Origin: Methylobacterium brachiatum
GTDB taxonomy: Bacteria; Pseudomonadota; Alphaproteobacteria; Rhizobiales; Beijerinckiaceae
DNA length: 64,000 bases
Assembly (NCBI RefSeq): GCF_020523825.1
Contig: NZ_JAJALK010000011.1
Span: forward strand, 124,001-188,000
Reading direction: 5' to 3'
Part shown: piece after piece, positions 55,844-64,000 of the stretch
How positions within the stretch are numbered: the first letter of the stretch is position 1
Layout: every line of letters begins with the position of its first letter
Made by a program: the position numbers and the translations under genes
Notes under the pieces: generated by a model
Database searches by the model: none
What the model was told of the DNA's origin: nothing
The model's input: the letters and a program-made list of their open reading frames with translations, nothing else

Positions 55844-56734
55844 CTACCGCAGCGCGAGCTCGTCCTCGCTCTCGCGGGCGAGGCGGAGCAGGTTCTGGCC
55901 GTAATTGGTCTTGGCGAACATCTCGCCGCGGGCGATGAGCTGGTCGCGGGTGATGAAGTTCTGCAGGAAGGCGATCTCCTCCAGGCAGGCCACCTGGAGA
56001 CCCTGGCGGTTCTGCAGGGTGCGGACGAACTCGCTCGCCTCCAGCAGGCTGTCATGGGTCCCGGTGTCGAGCCAGGCATAGCCGCGCGACATCCGCTCGA
56101 CGTAGAGCTGGCCGCGCTCGAGATAGGCCTCGTTGACGCTGGTGATCTCCAGCTCGCCCCGGGCCGAGGGCTTCACCGCGGCGGCGATGTCGAGCACTTG
56201 GTTGTCGTAGAAGTACAGCCCGGTCACCGCCCAGGTCGATTCCGGCTTCTGCGGCTTCTCGACGATTTTGGTCGGGCGCCCGGTCTTGTCGAGATTGACC
56301 ACGCCGTAGGCCTGCGGGTTGTCGACGTGGTAGGCGAACACCGTCGCGCCGGCCTTGCGGGCGCGCGCCTGGTTCAACAGCTCGCGCATGCCGGCGCCGA
56401 AGAACAGGTTGTCGCCGAGGATCAGCGCCACGTCGTCGGTGCCGACGAAGTCGCGCCCGATCACGAAGGCCTGGGCGAGGCCCTCCGGCCGCGGCTGCAC
56501 CGCGTAGGTGAAGTTCAGGCCGAACTGCTCGCCGGTGCCGAACAGGCGCTTGTAATTGTCGAGGTGCTCCGGCGAGGAGATGATCAGGATCTCGCGGATG
56601 CCGGCGAGCATCAGCACCGAGATCGGGTAGTAGATCATCGGCTTGTCGTAGACCGGCAGCAGCTGCTTGTTGATCGACAGCGTGGCCGGATGCAGGCGCG
56701 TGCCGGATCCGCCGGCCAGAACGATGCCCTTCAT
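55844..56734 (-). CDS. rmlA: Glucose-1-phosphate thymidylyltransferase RmlA
   Basis: A 296-residue enzyme making dTDP-glucose, the first step to dTDP-L-rhamnose. The nucleotide loop is VLAGGSGTRLHPATL; then QLLPVYDKPMIYYPI, ALILGDNLFFGAGM and VEKPQKPESTWAVTGLYFYD, all classic RmlA blocks. It is the last gene of rmlC-rmlB-rmlD-rmlA. The ATG overlaps the rmlD stop as ATGA. The length is normal. Confidence 0.97.
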   Translation of the reverse strand: MKGIVLAGGSGTRLHPATLSINKQLLPVYDKPMIYYPISVLMLAGIREILIISSPEHLDNYKRLFGTGEQFGLNFTYAVQPRPEGLAQAFVIGRDFVGTDDVALILGDNLFFGAGMRELLNQARARKAGATVFAYHVDNPQAYGVVNLDKTGRPTKIVEKPQKPESTWAVTGLYFYDNQVLDIAAAVKPSARGELEITSVNEAYLERGQLYVERMSRGYAWLDTGTHDSLLEASEFVRTLQNRQGLQVACLEEIAFLQNFITRDQLIARGEMFAKTNYGQNLLRLARESEDELALR

Positions 56735-57636
56735 GGCTTAGAAGCTCCCTCTCGAACCGGCCCCACGAGCCGGTCCAGGATGTCGTCGAGCGCCGCCTGC
56801 CAGGGCCGGGGCGTCATGCCGTAGGCCGCCGTCAGGCTGTCGGTGGACAGGCGCGAATTGGCCGGCCGCCGGGCCGGGGTCGGGTAGGCGGAGGTCGGGA
56901 TGCCGGTGACCGGGATCGACCGGCCGCCGCGTTTGGCGGATCCCGCCACGATCGCCTCGGCGAAGCCGTGCCAGGTTGTGGCGCCGGCATTCACATAATG
57001 GAACGTCCCGGTGGGCGCGTCCGGATCCTCGGCCAGGCGCCGGGCGATCGTCGCCAGGGCGGCGGCGAGGTCGGCGGCGGAGGTCGGGCAGCCGTGCTGG
57101 TCGTTCACCACCGTCAGGGCGTCGCGCTCGCCGGCGAGCCGCAGCATCGTCTTGACGAAGTTGCCCCGGTGCGGGCTCACCACCCAGGCGGTGCGCACGA
57201 TCGCGTGGCGCGGGTTGGCACTGCGCACGGCGAGCTCGCCCGCGGCCTTGCTGGCGCCGTAGACGCTCTGCGGGTCGATCGGCGCGTCCGGCGCGTAGGC
57301 GCCGTCCGGCTTGGTGCCGGCGAAGACGTAGTCGGTCGAGACGTGCACGAGCGGGATCGCCTTGGCGGCCGTTGCGGCCGCCAGGATCGCCGGGGCGAGC
57401 GCGTTGAGGCGCCAGGCCTCGACCACGTCGGACTCGGCCTTATCGACGGCGGTGTAGGCGGCGGTGTTGATCACCGCCCGGTAGGCGCGCGCCTCCAGGG
57501 TCCGGGCGACGGCGCCCGCATCGGTGATGTCGAGCTCCGACCGGGTCGGCGCGTGCACCGACACGCCGGCCGGCCAGGCCAGGGCCTGCAGCTCGGTGCC
57601 GACCTGGCCGGCGCCGCCGAGGACCAGGATGTCCAT
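56731..57636 (-). CDS. rmlD: dTDP-4-dehydrorhamnose reductase RmlD
   Basis: A 301-residue short-chain dehydrogenase that performs the last reduction to dTDP-L-rhamnose. The NAD(P)H loop is LVLGGAGQVGTELQA; INTAAYTAVDKAESD and VHVSTDYVFAGTK follow; the catalytic Tyr/Lys pair is in VYGASKAAGE. A late ARRPANSRLSTDSL block is specific to RmlD. Its ATG touches the rmlB stop (TGATG). Confidence 0.96.
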   Translation of the reverse strand: MDILVLGGAGQVGTELQALAWPAGVSVHAPTRSELDITDAGAVARTLEARAYRAVINTAAYTAVDKAESDVVEAWRLNALAPAILAAATAAKAIPLVHVSTDYVFAGTKPDGAYAPDAPIDPQSVYGASKAAGELAVRSANPRHAIVRTAWVVSPHRGNFVKTMLRLAGERDALTVVNDQHGCPTSAADLAAALATIARRLAEDPDAPTGTFHYVNAGATTWHGFAEAIVAGSAKRGGRSIPVTGIPTSAYPTPARRPANSRLSTDSLTAAYGMTPRPWQAALDDILDRLVGPVREGASKP

Positions 57637-58685
57637 CAGCGGGTCAGCCCCAGGCGCTCGCCCGTGTAGCGGCCCTCGCGGATTGGGCGCCACCAGCTCT
57701 CGTTGTCGAGATACCAGGCCACGGTCTCCTCCAGGGCCTGCTCGAAGGTCTTCTGCGGCCGCCAGCCGAGCTCGGTCTCGGCCTTGGTGCAGTCGATGGC
57801 GTAGCGCCGGTCGTGGCCCGGCCGGTCGGTGACGAAGCTGATCAGCTGCTCGTGCGGGCCGTTCTCGGGCCGCAGCCGGTCGAAGGCCGCGCAGAGCGCC
57901 TTTACCACCGCGAGGTTGTTGCGCACCGCCCGGCCGCCGAGCAGGTAGGTGTTGCCGATGCGGCCGCGCTCCAGCACGGCGACCAGGCCCTTGGCGTGGT
58001 CCTCGACATGGATCCAGTCGCGCTCGTTCAGCCCGTCGCCGTAGACCGGCAGCTTCTTGCCCTCGAGGGCGTTGAGGATCATTAGCGGGATCAGCTTCTC
58101 CGGGAAGTGCCGCGGCCCGTAATTGTTCGAGCAATTGGTCACCAGCACCGGCAGCCCGTAGGTCTCGTGCCAGGCGCGCGCCAGGTGGTCGGAAGCCGCC
58201 TTCGAGGCCGAGTAGGGCGAGCGCGGGTCGTAGCGGCTGTCCTCGGTGAAGAACGCATCCGGGGGCAGCGAGCCGTAGACCTCGTCGGTGGAGACGTGCA
58301 GGAACCGGAAGGTCGTCTTCTCCGCCTCCGGCAGGGCCTCGTAATAACCCCGGGCCCCGTCCAGCATGGTCTGGGTGCCGATGACGTTGGTGCGCACGAA
58401 GGCGCCCGGATCGGTGATCGAGCGGTCGACATGGCTCTCGGCGGCCAGGTGCATCACCGCCTGCGGCTTGAAGTCGGCGATGGCGGCCTGCACGGCGGCG
58501 CGGTCGCAGATATCGGCCTCGACAAGGCGGTGGCGCGGGTTGTCGGCCAGCGACGCCAGGGAGATCGGGTTGGCCGCATAGGTCATCGCGTCGAGGGTGC
58601 AGACCTCGTGGCCGAGATCGTTGACGAGATGCAGCACCAGCGCCGAGCCGATGAAGCCGCAGCCTCCGGTCACGAGAATGCGCAT
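57636..58685 (-). CDS. rmlB: dTDP-glucose 4,6-dehydratase RmlB
   Basis: A 349-residue extended short-chain dehydrogenase. The NAD loop is ILVTGGCGFIGSALV; HLAAESHVDRSI, the catalytic HVSTDEVYGSL with Thr-Asp-Glu, and YSASKAASDH with the Tyr and Lys are all present. NCSNNYGPRHFPEKLIPLM and DWIHVEDHAKGL complete the signature. It lies 108 bases after rmlC and joins rmlD by a one-base stop/start overlap. Confidence 0.97.
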   Translation of the reverse strand: MRILVTGGCGFIGSALVLHLVNDLGHEVCTLDAMTYAANPISLASLADNPRHRLVEADICDRAAVQAAIADFKPQAVMHLAAESHVDRSITDPGAFVRTNVIGTQTMLDGARGYYEALPEAEKTTFRFLHVSTDEVYGSLPPDAFFTEDSRYDPRSPYSASKAASDHLARAWHETYGLPVLVTNCSNNYGPRHFPEKLIPLMILNALEGKKLPVYGDGLNERDWIHVEDHAKGLVAVLERGRIGNTYLLGGRAVRNNLAVVKALCAAFDRLRPENGPHEQLISFVTDRPGHDRRYAIDCTKAETELGWRPQKTFEQALEETVAWYLDNESWWRPIREGRYTGERLGLTR

Positions 58686-58793
58686 GGCGGGTCCCCTTCG
58701 GATCGATCGCGGATGAAAATGAGCTGCCGGCAGCTAAAGACCGCCCGGCGTGACGAAAATACGGCCCGGCCGTGGGGCGGCCGGAAACGCCGT

Positions 58794-59345
58794 TCAGAAC
58801 ACCTGGCCGAGGTCGGCGAGCTTCGGCGCGCGGCGGTCCTTGTCGGACAGGATCGCGGCGGCACCGGAGACCGGCCACGGGATCCCGATCTCGGGATCGT
58901 CCCAGGCCAGCGCCCGGTCGTGCTCGGGGCTGTAATAGGCGTCGACCTTGTAGGCGACCATGACGTCGGGGGTCAGGGTACAGAAGCCGTGGGCGAAGCC
59001 GTGCGGGATGTAGAGCTGCTCGCCGTTCTCGGCGTCCAGCGTCACGGCGACGAACTTGCCGAAGGTCGGCGAGGCGCTGCGAATGTCCACCGCCACGTCG
59101 AGGATCGCGCCCTGGAGCACCCGGATCAGCTTGGCCTGCGCCTGCGGGGCGATCTGGAAGTGCAGCCCGCGGATCGTGCCCTGCGGGGCCGAGAAGGACT
59201 GGTTGTCCTGCACGAACGGCGTGGTGATCCCGGCCTTTTCCATCGCGTCGACCCGGAACGTCTCCGAGAACCAGCCGCGGCTGTCGCCGAAGCGCTTGGG
59301 CTTGATGCGCTTGACGTCCGGAATCTCGGTCTCGATCACGTCCAT
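58794..59345 (-). CDS. rmlC: dTDP-4-dehydrorhamnose 3,5-epimerase RmlC
   Basis: A 183-residue cupin epimerase. PKRFGDSRGWFSETF opens the fold; the catalytic base His is in TIRGLHFQIAPQAQAK and the catalytic Tyr region is YKVDAYYSPEHD. PHGFAHGFCTL is another hallmark. The start at 59345 is preferred (GGGAGGG upstream and family length); a frame to 59471 adds 42 unlike residues. It is the first gene of the rml operon. The 212-base gap to the next gene must carry divergent promoters. Confidence 0.95.
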   Translation of the reverse strand: MDVIETEIPDVKRIKPKRFGDSRGWFSETFRVDAMEKAGITTPFVQDNQSFSAPQGTIRGLHFQIAPQAQAKLIRVLQGAILDVAVDIRSASPTFGKFVAVTLDAENGEQLYIPHGFAHGFCTLTPDVMVAYKVDAYYSPEHDRALAWDDPEIGIPWPVSGAAAILSDKDRRAPKLADLGQVF

Positions 59346-59557
59346 GCCAGCGCGTCCCTCCCCGCGGATGCCGTCGGCCAGCCCCGCGGACATCTCCGCC
59401 TCGGTCGTCCCGGGCATCGCGCCCGCCGCGCCGAGAACAACCTCGATGATCGACCCGCGACTTCCGGTCATTCGCCGGCCGTGTCAAGGCGTGTTGCCTG
59501 CGGGGATGTTCGCCCGCGCGGTTTTCGCCAGGGCTGGTCTTGCGTTATCGGGTGCCG

Positions 59558-60463
59558 ATGACGGGCGGATCGGTCGAGTCCCTGCTGCGCGACCACATCG
59601 CCGACCCGGCCTGTGCCTGGAGCCTCGGCGCCTACGGGGCGGTGGCGGCCTTCGCGCGGGATCCGGCCGAGCCCGTGGCGATCCGCGAGGACGGCCGGAC
59701 CGGGCTTGCGACCCCGCGGGGCGCGATCGCGCTCACCGCGTCACCGGACCTGGTGCCGTTCGCCTACGAGACCGGTTTCACCGGCGGCTGGAGCCAGGCG
59801 GTCGCCCTGTGCCTGCCCGAGGCGGATTGCACCATGAGCCGGCGCGCGGTGCTGACGGAGCTCGGGCCCGACGCGGCGGCCGCGCGGGTGCAGGATCGCG
59901 GGGCGATCCTGTTCGATCTCGGCCTCGGGCTTCGGGCGGTCGATGCCTGCCTGCGCGTGGCCGATCCCGGCTTGATCGATGTCCTGCGGGCCGCCGCCGG
60001 CCGGCCGGTCTTCGCGCCCGGCAACCCGATCGGGCCGATGCTCGTGGCGGCGAGCCCGCACCGGGTGTTCCTGGTCCGGTTCGGCCGGATCGAGGTCTAC
60101 ACGCCGATCCTGCCGGCCGGCGGCGCGAGCGCCCCCGGGCCGCACAGCCACATCCTGCCCAAACTCCTGCGGCTCGGTCGGACCCATGCGGCGACCGCGC
60201 CGATCCCACCCGGCCTCGTGCCTTGCGCAGCGCTCCATCCGGCGCATCCCGCCAAGGACGCGGCCGACCGCCGGGCCGGCTTCGATGCCGCCCGCCATCT
60301 CGCCTTCGGGCGCCTGCTCGACGCCTGGGGCGACCCGGCCCTCACGGCGCTTCGACGGACTGTGCTGGATGGCGATGAACCCGATCCCACGCTGGTGAAC
60401 GGTCGCTTCGCCCGCTCGGCGATCCGGGCGGCGCGGGCGCAGGTTTTGGCGATGCGTGGCTGA
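59558..60463 (+). CDS. Conserved-looking protein of unknown function
   Basis: A 301-residue protein read from the ATG at 59558; a TTG six codons upstream is in frame. It has no signal peptide or membrane segment. Composition and regular spacing of hydrophobic segments suggest an alpha/beta cytosolic fold (GAILFDLGLGLRAVDACLRV; HRVFLVRFGRIEVYTPI). A HSHILPKLLRLGRTHA stretch and two later His/Pro runs (CAALHPAHPAKD) may bind metal, but this is a guess. I do not recognise the family. It is divergent from the rml operon and convergent with the tubulin-like gene. Confidence 0.75.
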   Translation: MTGGSVESLLRDHIADPACAWSLGAYGAVAAFARDPAEPVAIREDGRTGLATPRGAIALTASPDLVPFAYETGFTGGWSQAVALCLPEADCTMSRRAVLTELGPDAAAARVQDRGAILFDLGLGLRAVDACLRVADPGLIDVLRAAAGRPVFAPGNPIGPMLVAASPHRVFLVRFGRIEVYTPILPAGGASAPGPHSHILPKLLRLGRTHAATAPIPPGLVPCAALHPAHPAKDAADRRAGFDAARHLAFGRLLDAWGDPALTALRRTVLDGDEPDPTLVNGRFARSAIRAARAQVLAMRG

Positions 60464-60472
60464 GCGCCACCG

Positions 60473-60566
60473 CCGTCATTGCGAGCGCAGCGAAGCAACC
60501 GAGGGCAGCGCGCGTTCTCAAGATGTGGGGCTACACTGGGTTGCTTCGCTGCGCTCGCAATGACGG
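60473..60566. repeat. Perfect 28-base-pair inverted repeat
   Basis: The arms 60473-60500 and 60539-60566 are perfect reverse complements, with a 38-base spacer. The arms contain GTCATTGCGAGCGCAGCGAA, a string known to recur as a dispersed repeat in rhizobial-type genomes. It sits between two convergent genes and could terminate both. No open frame or transposase is associated with it. Confidence 0.85.
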
Positions 60567-60616
60567 TGTGGCCCGCGTGAGACCGTTGACCACACCGTCG
60601 CCAACCGCATGCGCGT

Positions 60617-63600
60617 TCAGCGAGCCGGAGGCGGTGGCGGCGGTGGTGCCAGGAGCGGGGCGAGCGCTGGGTGGTCGCCGGCGGCGATCCAGGCTCCGCC
60701 CTGCGGGTGGATCTGGGTGGCTGCGCTCAGGGTGCCGGCGCGCGCCTGGGCGGCCAGTTCGGAAAGCGGGAACGGGCCTTCGACCGTGTCCCGGTAGACG
60801 TAGAAGAGCGCGGCCGGCGGCGGTGGCGGCGGGGCGGACGCGGCCGGGTTGGCGAGCCGCAGCAGCCCCTCCGTGGTGAAGGAAGCGGGCTCGATCACGC
60901 GCTTGTCCACGGCCCGCAGGGCTGGCGGGTCGGCCGGGTCGCGGTTGGCCTCCTCGGCGGGCACGTCGGCGAGGCTGCCCGGGATCGGCTTCGTCCAGGC
61001 GTCGATTTGGGCGAGGAACGCGTCGAACAGCCGGTCCGGATCGCCCGGCAGGCCGCCGGCCTCGACGGCGCCCTGGCGCCAGCGCCGGCTCAGCGCGTCC
61101 GCCACCCCGTGGCCGATCCCGCCGACCCGGGCCTCGGCGTCGAAATTCACCGTCTCGCGCCGGGGCGCGTAGGCGCGCTTGGCGGTCCAGGCGAAGAGCG
61201 CCGCCATCGCGAGGTTCTGGACCGGCGACAGGGCCGCCTCGGCCTCGGCGAGCTGGGCCGCGATCGCCGCGCGCTGAACCCGGTCGAACAGCTTGCGCCG
61301 CAGGGTCCGCTCCGAGCCGACGCTGCGCCAATCCCCCGGTTCGAAGGCGAAGCGCCACAGCCCTGTTTCCGGCGCGCGCTGGAGCAGGCCGAGGCAGACC
61401 GCGCGCAGGAACAGCGACAGGGTCTCGCGCAGGGCGTCGGATTCCTCGGCCGAGGGGGCGACCGGGTCCGGGAAGCGCAGATAGTCCTTGTGGTTGTGGA
61501 GCGGGATCGCGTCGAGGCGGTCGAGCTCCTGAGCGTAGGCGTTGCGCCAGTCGCGCCGCAGGGGGCCGAGCACGTCGAGCGGCACGCCGGACAGCTCGCA
61601 GTAGCAAACGATGCGGCCGCGCTGGCTCGATTCGAGGAAGCCGATCTCGCCGGCGCCGAGCACCGGCGGCAGGCTCGCCCGCAGGATCGGGCCGAACTCG
61701 GCCTGGAAGGCGCGCGAGCCCTCCACCGCCAGGATCGTCTTGAACTGGTCGCCACCCGGGCTGAAGGCGTCGAAGCGCGCGTAGATCCAGGGCATGCAGC
61801 GCAGCAGCATCAGCTCCAGGGTCTCGCGCTGCCGGGCGGGGGGCAATTCCCGCAGGGCGTCGAGCGCCGAGGGGATGCGGGCGCGGTGCGGCCCGAGCCG
61901 GCGCCGGGCCATGTCGCGCACCGCGTTGAGCAGGTCGGCGCGGGTGTCTTCCTCGCGCAGCAGCGCGAAGATCGCCCGCGACCCGCCATAGGCCCGGAAC
62001 GCCTCCCGGGCCCAGGCCAGCTGCTCGGCCGGCGCGACCGCGATCTTGTCCGGCAGGTCGCCCGAGGGCAGGACCAGGAAGGTGCCGCCCGAGGGGCGCT
62101 CGATGGCGTTGCGGATCTCGGCGATGTCGAGGCGCAGCTCGCGCATCAGCCGGCCGACATCCTCGTGGCCCTGGTTCAGGGCGCCGAGCAGGCCGTCGTA
62201 GCGGGCGGCGCCGGTCTCCGGGTCCCGCCCGGTCCTTGTGCCTAGCTTGGCCGAGACCCGGCGCAGCAGCTCGGCCGCCTCGCGGGCGGCCACCGAACGG
62301 ATGCGCAGGACGCAGGAGCCGCGCAGATCCTCCCGGGCCTGCTCCAGGTAGCGCTCGGCGTCGCGCCGGTGCGAGAAGATCAGGCCGGGACGGACCTGAT
62401 CGAGCCGGCTGAGCGAGGCGGAAAAATGCTCGGCCAGCATCTCGTCGGCGAGCCGCGCATAGGTGTCGGCGGCGGCATTGAGACGGGCGAGCGCGCCGCC
62501 ATCGGCCTCGATCAGCTCCTTCACACCCTCGATCAGGGCCCGGGCGTAGTCGAGGCCGCCGCGCTCCTGGTCGTCGAGCAGGCGGTAGAGGGCGGCGGGC
62601 AGCGCGCCGTCCCGATCGGAGAGCCAGGCCGCCTCGAGCTTGGCGCGCACGTCCAGCACCTCGGCGCCGCGGGGGCCGTAGGCGGCGCCCGAGCCGGTGC
62701 GGCCCAGGATGTCGTCGCGCAGGCGCTCGGCCTCCTTGCGCAGGTTCGGCGCCCAGTCCCGGGGGCTGGCGATCTCGGTCCGGATCGCGTCCACCGCCTC
62801 CTCGACCCCGAGCGCCACCGATTCCTGGATCGAGGAGCCGTCCGTCCGTTGCAGCAGCGTGCCGACGAGGTCGTATTCGGGGATGCCGGGGGGCGCCGGG
62901 CGCAGCACCTTCGGGAAGGCCTCGAAGGCGGAGAAGCGCAGGGCGAGCCGGTCGGCGGCGAAGCGGTCGCGCTCCTCGACCGTGGGGATGTGGCGCTCCC
63001 CCTGCCCCCGGGCGACGCCGAAGAACGCCTCGACCATGCCCAGACCCGCCCGGGCGGCGTGCTCCTCGAATTCGAGGCTGCCGCGTGTGGCCAGCACGGC
63101 CTGGCCGAGGGCCGAGTAGTTCAGGGAGAACAGGGCGGCGCGGCCGGCGCGGTCCGGGCTCGGCGGCGCCCATTTGCGCATCTTGTGCTGAGTCTGGTTG
63201 ACGCCGGTCGAGCGCTTGCGGCCCGAAAATTCGGAATTGCCGAAATCCTCGAACAGCACGTCGGCCATCATGTCGTAGAGGTCGCCGATCGCGGCGGTGC
63301 GCTGGTCGGCGAGGTTCTGGGTGTCGAACAGGTAGACGTCGCTGAACGGCCGCTCGACCCCGCGGGCGACCCGGGCATGGTCGCCCCAGCTCTCGACATA
63401 GGGCGGCTCGGGATTGCCGCGCATGGCGTATTCGAGCTCGGACAGGGTCGCGACGCCGTTGGCGAAGACCCGGTCCTTGTTGGCGCCGACATAGCCCGAG
63501 GGCAGGACGAGGAAGAGATCGACCGCGTCCGGGCGCTTGGGCGTCTCCAGCGACGAGATCGCGTAGCCGGCATCGATCACCGCCCCCGAGCCGGTGCCGC

Positions 63601-64000
63601 CGGCCACCGACGCCACCACGACGACGCGCAGGTCCGTGGCGGTGTCAAGGCCGAGCGCGCGCAGCTGCGCCTCGTTCGAGACGTTGGCCAGCACCGCGCC
63701 GGCCTTGGCGGTCAGCCGGTCCATGAAGCTGCGCACCTCGTCGAAGAACAGCAGCCGCGCGATGGCGCGGATCTGCCCCGCGCCCTTCGAGGCGTCGATG
63801 CGCGACAGGTCCCGGGCGGGCAGCCAGGAATCGATATGCGGGTAGCTGCGCCGCTCGGCCTGGTAGCGGGCGAGGTTGACCGCCTTCTGCAGGGTCTCGC
63901 CCTCGCGGAACGCGACCTTGGCCGAGAGCGCGTCGGTGGCCGCTGCCCGGCCGGCCTCGCGGGCCTCCAGGGTGTCGGTGTCGAAGTAGAGGAAGGACGC
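60617..64000 (-). CDS. Large tubulin/FtsZ-like protein with C-terminal GYF_2-like domain, 5-prime end outside the window
   Basis: 1127 residues are visible, and the frame is still open at the right edge, so the true start lies outside. Visible residues 3-9 (FLYFDTD) resemble the strand after the first nucleotide loop, and 133-140 read AGGTGSGA, the tubulin/FtsZ phosphate-loop signature (GGGTG-S/T-G). This fits the Tubulin_2-like family of bacterial tubulin homologues. A long helical region (about 300-1000) follows. Residues about 1062-1105 (FYVYRDTVEGPFPLSELAAQ, then a W-I-A-A-G end) are a GYF_2-like domain, and the protein closes with a polyproline run. It is not FtsZ, which is at 17009-18772. 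Such genes often sit with vWA, PP2C and chaperone-type genes, which would lie to the right. Confidence 0.85.
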   Translation of the reverse strand, partial: ASFLYFDTDTLEAREAGRAAATDALSAKVAFREGETLQKAVNLARYQAERRSYPHIDSWLPARDLSRIDASKGAGQIRAIARLLFFDEVRSFMDRLTAKAGAVLANVSNEAQLRALGLDTATDLRVVVVASVAGGTGSGAVIDAGYAISSLETPKRPDAVDLFLVLPSGYVGANKDRVFANGVATLSELEYAMRGNPEPPYVESWGDHARVARGVERPFSDVYLFDTQNLADQRTAAIGDLYDMMADVLFEDFGNSEFSGRKRSTGVNQTQHKMRKWAPPSPDRAGRAALFSLNYSALGQAVLATRGSLEFEEHAARAGLGMVEAFFGVARGQGERHIPTVEERDRFAADRLALRFSAFEAFPKVLRPAPPGIPEYDLVGTLLQRTDGSSIQESVALGVEEAVDAIRTEIASPRDWAPNLRKEAERLRDDILGRTGSGAAYGPRGAEVLDVRAKLEAAWLSDRDGALPAALYRLLDDQERGGLDYARALIEGVKELIEADGGALARLNAAADTYARLADEMLAEHFSASLSRLDQVRPGLIFSHRRDAERYLEQAREDLRGSCVLRIRSVAAREAAELLRRVSAKLGTRTGRDPETGAARYDGLLGALNQGHEDVGRLMRELRLDIAEIRNAIERPSGGTFLVLPSGDLPDKIAVAPAEQLAWAREAFRAYGGSRAIFALLREEDTRADLLNAVRDMARRRLGPHRARIPSALDALRELPPARQRETLELMLLRCMPWIYARFDAFSPGGDQFKTILAVEGSRAFQAEFGPILRASLPPVLGAGEIGFLESSQRGRIVCYCELSGVPLDVLGPLRRDWRNAYAQELDRLDAIPLHNHKDYLRFPDPVAPSAEESDALRETLSLFLRAVCLGLLQRAPETGLWRFAFEPGDWRSVGSERTLRRKLFDRVQRAAIAAQLAEAEAALSPVQNLAMAALFAWTAKRAYAPRRETVNFDAEARVGGIGHGVADALSRRWRQGAVEAGGLPGDPDRLFDAFLAQIDAWTKPIPGSLADVPAEEANRDPADPPALRAVDKRVIEPASFTTEGLLRLANPAASAPPPPPPAALFYVYRDTVEGPFPLSELAAQARAGTLSAATQIHPQGGAWIAAGDHPALAPLLAPPPPPPPAR

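Noticed and set aside
60531-63173. An 880-codon minus-strand frame overlapping the tubulin-like gene in another register
   Set aside because: The other frame holds the tubulin signature and the GYF_2-like domain; this one is Arg/Pro/Ala-rich without motifs.

Overview
The window is GC-rich DNA, almost fully coding, from an alphaproteobacterium of the Rhizobiales type, most likely Methylobacterium or a close relative. This is inferred from protein style, gene order, repeat types and the TTAA-N7-TTAA (CtrA-like) and GAAC-N16-CGTT (EcfG-like) sites; no database was consulted.

Layout. 1-3.6 kb: tail of prmA, a ribosome-modulation-factor-like protein, Xaa-Pro aminopeptidase, and a two-gene HEPN module. 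3.7-5.9 kb: DsbD-type disulfide reductase. 5.9-11.9 kb, minus strand: the phosphate operon pstS-pstC-pstA-pstB-phoU-phoB behind a three-unit Pho box; no phoR is present. 12-12.6 kb: two small genes, one a NepR-like anti-sigma factor with an EcfG-like promoter.

12.7-39.1 kb, minus strand: one long division and cell wall (dcw) cluster, in transcription order rsmH-ftsL-ftsI-murE-murF-mraY-murD-ftsW-murG-murC-murB-ddl-ftsQ-ftsA-ftsZ, then lpxC, bamD and recN. It makes the UDP-MurNAc-pentapeptide and lipid II precursors (murB-F, ddl, mraY, murG), polymerises septal wall (ftsW, ftsI), builds the divisome (ftsL, ftsQ, ftsA, ftsZ), starts lipid A synthesis (lpxC) and inserts outer-membrane proteins (bamD). 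Three insertions break it: a soluble double-PAS chemoreceptor on the opposite strand between murD and ftsW, a DUF559 nuclease-like gene between murC and murB whose tail is encoded by a palindromic repeat, and a MazE/MazF-like toxin-antitoxin pair between murB and ddl. The RNase P RNA gene (rnpB) lies just upstream of rsmH, and no mraZ is seen.

40-44.6 kb: glyoxalase I, then a divergent arsenic locus (arsH facing arsR-arsC-arsB-MFS) around a 12-bp palindrome. 44.7-49.9 kb: aminopeptidase N and a PleC/PdhS-like membrane histidine kinase. 49.9-55.6 kb: small exported proteins and a cell-surface polysaccharide group (Wzx-like flippase, CelD-type acetyltransferase, OpgC-like acyltransferase, SGNH hydrolase). 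55.8-59.3 kb: rmlC-rmlB-rmlD-rmlA for dTDP-L-rhamnose. 59.6-60.5 kb: a protein of unknown function. 60.6-64 kb: a very large tubulin/FtsZ-like protein ending in a GYF_2-like domain and running off the right edge; it is the best lead towards an under-described system.

Four families of short palindromic repeats lie in intergenic positions, and in one case inside a gene. No tRNA, rRNA, CRISPR array or complete insertion sequence was seen.
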